DNA of 64,000 nt from the NCBI GenBank assembly GCA_036497945.1, contig DASXIN010000152.1, forward strand, positions 17,954 to 81,953, given 5' to 3'. Below the pieces are notes generated by a model. It had not been told where the DNA came from, ran no database searches, and saw only the letters and a program-made list of their open reading frames with translations. Below are positions 58,622 through 64,000 of the stretch, one piece after another (positions within the stretch are counted from its first letter, which is position 1; each line of letters opens with the position of its first letter). A program made the position numbers and the translations under genes. Origin of the DNA: RYN-230 sp036497945 (GTDB lineage: Bacteria; Actinomycetota; Actinomycetes; Streptosporangiales; Streptosporangiaceae).

Positions 58622-60325
58622 TCAGCCGCCCACCACGCAGGGCACATCCCACGGGTCATAGCTCTGGCAGACCGCGGCCGGGTTGCGGAACAGCCCGATC
58701 GACGGCAGCGCGACGCCTTGCGAGTTGAACAGGGTGAGGTTGGCGTTCGGCGTGCCGATGCCGGTGCCGGGTTCCCACGGCACGCCAGGGATCCAGTCCG
58801 GCGCCCAGTAGAACAGCCCGGCGCCCAGCCCGTCCGGGACCTGGGCCAGGATGGACATCTCGTCGGTGAGGAAGGACAGCTGGCCGCCCGGGCTGGCCGG
58901 GTAGCCGGGTGACAGCTGGCTCGGCTGCCAGACGAAGTTGCCGGTGCTGTCCCCGATCGGGCTGTTCCCGTTGGCCAGCGTCCACGGGTACTGCGTCTCG
59001 GCGATGACGATCTTCTTGTGGAACTGGCCGGCCAGCGCGTCCACGTTCTGCCGCATGGCCGAGATCGTGCCGTGGAAGAACGGGTAGTAGGACAGCCCGA
59101 TCACGTCGAACGGCACGCCCTGGGTCACCAGGTTCTGGAAGAAGGCCTGGCTGAGGCTATTATTGCCGCCCTGGTCGTAGTGCATCATGACGAGCAGCTG
59201 GTGGCCGGCCGGGTTGCCCGCCCGGGCGCCGGCCACGCCCGCCTTGAGCAGCGTGGCCAGGTTGTCGTAGTCCGCCGGGTTGGTCGGGTCGTTCACCTGG
59301 CCGACCGGCCACAGGATGCCGTTCCGGATCTCGTTGCCGATCGAGACCATGTCCACCGGGGTGCCCTGCTTGGCGAACGCGGAGATCACCTGCTGCGTGT
59401 AGGACTGCACGGTCGAGGTCAGCTGGGCCAGGTCCTGGCCCTGCCAGGCAGCCGGGATGTCCTGGTGCTGCGGATCGGCCCAGAAGTCGGAATACATGAC
59501 GTCCAGGTAGATCTTCATGCCGGCCGCCTGCACGCTGCGGGCCAGGGCCAGGTCGCTGGCCAGGTTGCTGTACCCGGGCGGCGGGTCCACCCAGAGCCGC
59601 ATCCGCACGTAGTTGGCCCCGTTCTCGCGCATGATCTGCACCGGGGACTGCTGCCGGCCGTGGTAGGTGAACTTAGCCCCGGCGGCCAGTTCCTGCGAGG
59701 TGAACGACAGGTCGGAGCCGAAGTCCAGGCCCGCCGCGGCCGGATCGGGCCCGAACGTGCGGAACTCGCCGACGCACACGTCCGCGCCAGTGTCGCTGTA
59801 GACGGTCAGCTCGGCGTACCTGGCCCGGGTGCCCGGCGGCAGCGGGATGTACATCGGGTTGCCCGGGTCCAGCGCGACGTTGCTGGCGGCCGGCACGGCC
59901 TGCCAGTTACCGGACGTGGCCGCGGTCTTGATGGTGGCGCTGGCCGACGGGCTGGCCGAGTCGAGGGTGATGCCCAGGTCGTCCAGCGAACGGACCTGGC
60001 CCAGGTCGATGGTGAGCGTGCCGGTCCACGCCGACGTGCACCAGTTGGTGCCCGCGTCCCCGTCGATCGCGTTCGACGCCGGGTTGCCGGATTCGGTGGA
60101 GTCGGCGCTGGCCGACCCGGACAGGGCCCAGTTCGCCGTGGGCACAGCGCCACCCGAGGGGCCGTCGCCCACGGCCTGCACCCGTGCTGCCGAACTGGTC
60201 AGCAGCGGGACGAGCAGGACGGCGGGCAACGCGGTGACCGCCAGCCAGCGGCTTAACCCGTGGCGTGCGGCGCTGGTCAGGACGGCCCGGTACCGGGACA
60301 GCGTGCGTAGGGGCGCATCATGCAT
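58622..60325 (-). CDS. Secreted GH53 endo-beta-1,4-galactanase with carbohydrate-binding-like N-domain
   Basis: 567 residues. A basic start and hydrophobic helix (WLAVTALPAVLLVPLLTSSA, about 27-46) form a signal peptide. Residues 60-195 are a discoidin-like/galactose-binding module (NAIDGDAGTNWCTSAWTGTL). Residues 198-560 are a GH53 domain: GANYVRMRLWVDPPPGYSN, acid/base E332 in SIGNEIRNG, and nucleophile E443 in VIAETQYPW. Hydrolyses arabinogalactan type I of plant cell walls outside the cell. ATG at 60325 has GGAGA upstream. Suggests a life on plant matter. No sugar-binding regulator is adjacent. Confidence 0.92.
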   Translation of the reverse strand: MHDAPLRTLSRYRAVLTSAARHGLSRWLAVTALPAVLLVPLLTSSAARVQAVGDGPSGGAVPTANWALSGSASADSTESGNPASNAIDGDAGTNWCTSAWTGTLTIDLGQVRSLDDLGITLDSASPSASATIKTAATSGNWQAVPAASNVALDPGNPMYIPLPPGTRARYAELTVYSDTGADVCVGEFRTFGPDPAAAGLDFGSDLSFTSQELAAGAKFTYHGRQQSPVQIMRENGANYVRMRLWVDPPPGYSNLASDLALARSVQAAGMKIYLDVMYSDFWADPQHQDIPAAWQGQDLAQLTSTVQSYTQQVISAFAKQGTPVDMVSIGNEIRNGILWPVGQVNDPTNPADYDNLATLLKAGVAGARAGNPAGHQLLVMMHYDQGGNNSLSQAFFQNLVTQGVPFDVIGLSYYPFFHGTISAMRQNVDALAGQFHKKIVIAETQYPWTLANGNSPIGDSTGNFVWQPSQLSPGYPASPGGQLSFLTDEMSILAQVPDGLGAGLFYWAPDWIPGVPWEPGTGIGTPNANLTLFNSQGVALPSIGLFRNPAAVCQSYDPWDVPCVVGG

Positions 60326-60556
60326 GGTGATCTCCGTTCTGCTGGCCGCTACGGCGCGGCGTGAACCCCTGGCCCCCGGGTCCGGACGCAATCGCACACG
60401 CCCGGACGTAACCGCACACGAGGACCCACCCGAACCTTAGAGCCGGGCTCCGCCCCCCGGCAATGGTGTGATCCACCCTCGTCAGCTGAGGCAGGCGGCC
60501 GGCCAGCCGGGGCGGCGCTACGGACGGTAGTTTGGTGCCGGACAGGAGGCGCGCTG
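60326..60556. other. Intergenic region between divergent GH53 and ccdA genes
   Basis: 231 bases. No known RNA or repeat. AGGAGG-like GACAGGAGG (about 60540-60548) is the ccdA ribosome-binding site. The rest is GC-rich with no clear promoter. Confidence 0.4.
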
Positions 60557-61438
60557 ATGAGTGGTGTGCAGCATCTGGTCCAGACCGGGCCGCTCATCCT
60601 GGCTGCGCCGGTGGCGGCGGCGGCCGGGGCGATCACTTTCCTGTCGCCGTGCTGCCTGCCCCTGGTGCCGGGCTACCTGTCCTACGTGACCGGCATGTCC
60701 GGCACCGCCGCCCAGCGGGCGGCCACCGCCGACGGGCAGGCGGCCAGCATGGCCGCGGCACCGGCCGCTGGGCTGGCCGCGGCGGGTGGCAGCGTCAGCG
60801 TGGCCGCACCCGCCGCAGACGTGACCACCGGGGGCGCCACGGCCGGCGCCGGCGGCCGCACCATGCTCGGCACGCTGCTGTTCGTGCTCGGTTTCTCGTT
60901 GGTGTTCGCCACCGAAGGGCTGGCCTTCGGCAGCCTCGGTCTGGTGCTGCAGCGGCACTCGGCCGGGCTGACCCAGGTGCTGGGCGGGCTGACCATCGTG
61001 CTCGGCCTGCTGTTCGCCGGGGTCTTCGACCGGTTCCCGATCACCGGGCGGATCGCCCGGCCCTCGTTCCGGCCCCGGGCCGGGCTGGCCGGCGCGCCGT
61101 TGCTCGGCGTGCTGTTCGCGCTGAGCTGGACGCCGTGCATCGGTCCCACCCTGAGCGTGGTGCTGACCATGTCGTTCACTTCCGGCACGGCGGTGCGCGG
61201 CGCGGTGCTGGCCTTCATCTACGGGCTGGGGCTGGGCATCCCCTTCCTCATCGTGGCGTTCGCGTTCCAGCGCGGGATGACCGCGTTCCAGTGGGCCCGG
61301 CGGCACGCCAAGCTGATCACCCGGATCGGCGGCGGGCTGCTGGTGCTGGTCGGCGTGCTCGAGGTGACCGGCGCCTGGACCGCCGCGCTGACCTGGCTCA
61401 AGGTGCACTGGATCGGCAGCTACCAGGCACCCCTGTAA
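60557..61438 (+). CDS. ccdA: Cytochrome c biogenesis protein CcdA (thiol-disulfide transmembrane carrier)
   Basis: 293 residues, longer than the typical 230-250. Six membrane helices; redox Cys are in FLSPCCLPLVPGYLSYVTG (C32, C33) and WTPCIGPTL (C194), with GFSLVF and GIPFLIVAF blocks. Passes electrons from cytoplasmic thioredoxin outward for cytochrome c or cysteine-oxidised protein repair. The loop between TM1 and TM2 carries an Ala/Gly-rich insertion of about 54 residues (48-101). No ResB/ResC or thioredoxin-like partner is adjacent. Confidence 0.9.
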   Translation: MSGVQHLVQTGPLILAAPVAAAAGAITFLSPCCLPLVPGYLSYVTGMSGTAAQRAATADGQAASMAAAPAAGLAAAGGSVSVAAPAADVTTGGATAGAGGRTMLGTLLFVLGFSLVFATEGLAFGSLGLVLQRHSAGLTQVLGGLTIVLGLLFAGVFDRFPITGRIARPSFRPRAGLAGAPLLGVLFALSWTPCIGPTLSVVLTMSFTSGTAVRGAVLAFIYGLGLGIPFLIVAFAFQRGMTAFQWARRHAKLITRIGGGLLVLVGVLEVTGAWTAALTWLKVHWIGSYQAPL

Positions 61439-61442
61439 CCCC

Positions 61443-61462
61443 CGCGGCGGCTCACCGCCGCG
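61443..61462. terminator. Short GC hairpin between convergent ccdA and tricorn genes
   Basis: CGCGGCGG (61443-61450) and CCGCCGCG (61455-61462) form a perfect 8-bp stem with the CTCA loop, four bases after the ccdA stop. No T-run follows on either side, so it could serve both genes as a weak bidirectional terminator. Confidence 0.45.
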
Positions 61463-61495
61463 CAGCTTGCCCCCGCGCAACTCGCCGGCGCGCAG

Positions 61496-64000
61496 CTAAC
61501 CGCGCGGCGGCAGCGGCGGCCGGACCCGGGACGGGCGGCTCGAGTAGTCCGGCGGCCGGGCGGCCGGCCGGCCGCCCAGCTGCTCCATGGCCAGCCGGGT
61601 CGCCGTCGCCAGCTGGGGGTCCCGGCCCGCGGCCCAGTCGGCGGGTGAGATGAGCACCTCCGTGTCCGGGTCGACGCCATGGTTCTCCACCCCCCAGCCG
61701 AACCCGTTCAGCCAGATGGCGTAGCGCGGCACAGTCATCGCGGTGCCGTCGACCAGCCGGAACGGCTCACCGATCCCGATCACCCCGCCCCAGGTGCGGG
61801 TGCCCACCACCGGGCCGAGGCCGAGCATCTTGATGGCCGCCGTCACCATGTCCCCATCCGACCCGGCGTTCTCATCGGCCAGCGCGACCATCGGGCCACG
61901 CGGCGCGTCCTTGGGGTAGGTGACCGGGCTCATCCAGCGCGGCATGTCCCAGCCCATGATGCGCCGGGCCAGCTTCTCCACCACCAGTTCGGAGACATGG
62001 CCGCCGCGGTTCATCCGGATGTCCATCACCAGCGTGTCGTGGGCCATCTCGACCCGCAGGTCGCGGTGGAAGTGCGCCCATCCTTCGCCCATCATGTCCG
62101 GGATGTGCAGGTAGCCAGCCCGGCCGCCGGACAGCTCGCGGACCAGCCGCCGGTTGCCCGCGACCCAGTCCTGGTAGCGCAGCCGGCGCTCGCTGGCCAG
62201 CGGGGTCACCGCGAACCGGCGCACCGTGCCGTCCGCGCTGGCCACGGTCAGCTCGACCGGCTTGCCCGCCGCGCCGACCAGCAGCGGCCCGGGGCCGGCC
62301 AGCGGATCCACCCGCTGGCCGTCCACCGCGAGCAGCACGTCGCCGGCCTGGACCGCCACGCCGGGCGCGGCCAGCGGCGACCGGGCCCGCGGGTCGGAGG
62401 ACTCGCCGGGCAGCACCCGGCTGATCCGCCAGCTGCCGTCCGGGTCCCGGGCCAGGTCCGCGCCGAGCAGCCCGGGCTCGCCGTCGCCCTCGTCCCCTGG
62501 TGAGCTGGCCGGCCGGATGTAGGCGTGCGAGGTGCCCAGCTCGCCGACCACCTCCCAGAGCAGGTCGGCGAACTCGGCCGGGCTGCCGACCCGGGGCAGC
62601 ACCGGCCGGTACTGCTCGGTCACCCCGTCCCAGTCCACCCCGGCCATGTCCGGCACCCAGAAGTCGTGCCGCATGTACCGGCGCAGCTCGGTGAACGCGT
62701 GCCGCCACTGCGCGGCCGGATCGGCCAGGAACCGGGCCCGGGACAGGTCGACCTGCACCGTGTCGCTGCCGTCCTGGTCCGCCTTGCGCTGCGCCGGGAC
62801 CACCTGCAGCTCGCCGCCGTCCCGCACCACCAGCCACTCGCCGTTCCCGCTGACCTCAAACCAGTCCAGCCCGGAGACCAGGTCGGTGGCCTTGCGCCGG
62901 CTGAGGTCGAAGCGCTCCAGGACCGGCCGCGGCTTGCTGCCGTCCGGCACCGCGGCGCCCTCGCCGAGCACCCCGATGACCGGCTCCTTGAGCCAGGCCA
63001 GACCGCCGGTCACCGCGCGCAGCGACGCGTAGCGCGACTCGGCCACCGGCAGGCTTACCACCCGGGTGGGCAGGCCTTCCACGTCCACCTGCACCGGTGG
63101 TGGCGCGTCGTCCTCGCCGTCGGCCTGGTCCCCGGGCGTGCCGTCGCGGTTTCCTGGCTCTCCGTCGGCCTCGCCGCCCTTGGCTTCGCCCGGGGCGCCG
63201 TCCTTCTCTGCGCCGTTCTTATCTGGCCCGTTCCCCACCGGCCGCCCCTGGGGCAGCGGCGCGAACGGGGACGGGGTGTCCGCGGCTAGCGGCACCAGGT
63301 ACGGGCGCGCCCCGAACGGGAACGAGAGGTCGAAGAAATGCGCGTCGTAGACGGGGTCGAAGATGCGCGCCGACAGGAACGCCAGGTACTTGCCGTCGGC
63401 GGTAAAGACCGGCTCGGAGTCGACGAACCGGCCGTCGGTCACGTCCACGATCTCGTCGTCCGCCAGCCGGGCGAGCCGGATCCGGCTGAGCGGCTCCGGG
63501 CCCGGGTGAGACCAGGCCAGCCAGGCCGAATCCAGGGAATAGGCCAGCCCGGACATGGCCCCGCCCGGGGACTGGGCCAGCTCGCGCACCGCGCCGGAGT
63601 CGACGTCCACCACCAGCAGCCGCCCGTCCCGGGAGGCCACTGCGACGGTGGACCAATCGGGGGCGGCGGCCAGCTCGTTGACCAGGCCCAGCTCCCCGGC
63701 CGCGAGCAGCCGCGGCCCGGTGGCCGGCGCGACCTACACGGCACCCTCGTCGGTGGCCACCTCGGTGGCGGGCCCCCCGCCAGGCTCAGCACCCTCAGCC
63801 GGGGCGACCACGAGGCCGTCCACACCGCCGGAGTCGCTGACCCACACGACCTTGCCGTCGCGGCCCAGCACCCGGGGCATCCGGGCGCGCACGTCCGGAT
63901 CGACCGCCAGGGCCCGGGCCGGCCGGTCGCGGTGGGTGAGCCAGTGCACCGTGCACCGGACCTCGATCACGCTGGCCAGGCCGGTGTAGTCGCAGGACAG
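61496..64000 (-). pseudogene. Tricorn-type S41 protease interrupted by an in-frame TAG (5' end outside window)
   Basis: The minus frame is open from the window edge but has TAG at 63736-63734. The sequence on both sides is continuous tricorn-like beta-propeller (MPRVLGRDGKVVWVSDSGGV before; WSTVAVASRDGRLLVVDVDS after). The C-terminal part has the C1 region, a PDZ domain (AGDVLLAVDGQRVDPLAG) and the S41 core with the His of GTSHAYIRP and the Ser of ENAGSDGDMVTA. Tricorn homologues degrade oligopeptides. The stop (CAG to TAG would explain it) suggests a recent nonsense mutation, readthrough or a sequence error. An ATG-less restart at 63640 would lose one or two propeller blades. Confidence 0.85.

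Overview
The window is very GC-rich DNA, coding on both strands almost without gaps, from an actinomycete. Lsr2, a WhiB protein, RbpA, WhiA, OpcA, GarA and a complete egtABCD ergothioneine operon all point to Actinomycetota. Two gene runs match the mycobacterial and streptomycete chromosomal backbone: zwf-opcA-pgl facing secG-tpiA-pgk-gap ... whiA-yvcK-rapZ-uvrC, and gcvP / MerR / DUF151 / FtsR / GarA / CDP-alcohol phosphotransferase. I cannot fix the genus; a Streptosporangiales-like or related soil actinomycete would fit. No rRNA, tRNA, CRISPR array, transposase or phage gene was recognised.

Layout. 1-2.6 kb: end of zwf, then opcA and pgl (oxidative pentose phosphate branch). 2.6-9 kb: DUF1707 protein, two-RCK membrane protein, acetate permease, small MscS channel, lsr2, a Tyr-Pro-repeat disordered protein, a WhiB regulator and a 45-residue Cys-rich protein. 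9.2-12.8 kb: sulfite reductase, zinc-ribbon peptide, cysH and a sirohydrochlorin ferrochelatase, overlapping by a few bases, behind a possible Cys-rich leader ORF. 12.8-20.5 kb: aidB, glgX, a RibD-C reductase, an ATP-dependent DNA ligase, gadB and rbpA. 20.5-31 kb (minus strand): secG, glycolysis genes, a Tat-exported purple acid phosphatase, whiA-yvcK-rapZ and uvrC. 31-43.5 kb (minus strand): ROK kinase, gcvP under a glycine riboswitch, two MerR regulators, a DUF151 nuclease, GarA, a nucleotidyltransferase/phosphomannomutase fusion, a phosphatidyltransferase, an ECF-type sigma factor and a YCII protein.

43.5-56 kb holds the most interesting block. A five-gene, stop-start-overlapping minus-strand operon (BpsA-like branched-polyamine synthase, GNAT, FkbH-like HAD protein, acyl carrier protein, Sfp-type phosphopantetheinyl transferase) is divergent from speD (S-adenosylmethionine decarboxylase). 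speD in turn converges on egtABCD. The predicted chemistry is aminopropyl-group production and transfer, plus a carrier-bound glyceryl-type acyl unit and an acyltransferase. This suggests an unrecognised acylated branched polyamine or similar small molecule; the product is an inference.

56-64 kb: MFS transporter, MarR regulator divergent from a small membrane protein, secreted GH53 galactanase, CcdA, and a tricorn-type S41 protease interrupted by an in-frame TAG.

Several short repeats mark the window. A G-rich palindromic repeat lies inside aidB and again after gcvP. 15-bp tandem repeats occur in uvrC, sirB and upstream of garA. A purine-rich repeat sits where the sigma factor start codon should be.
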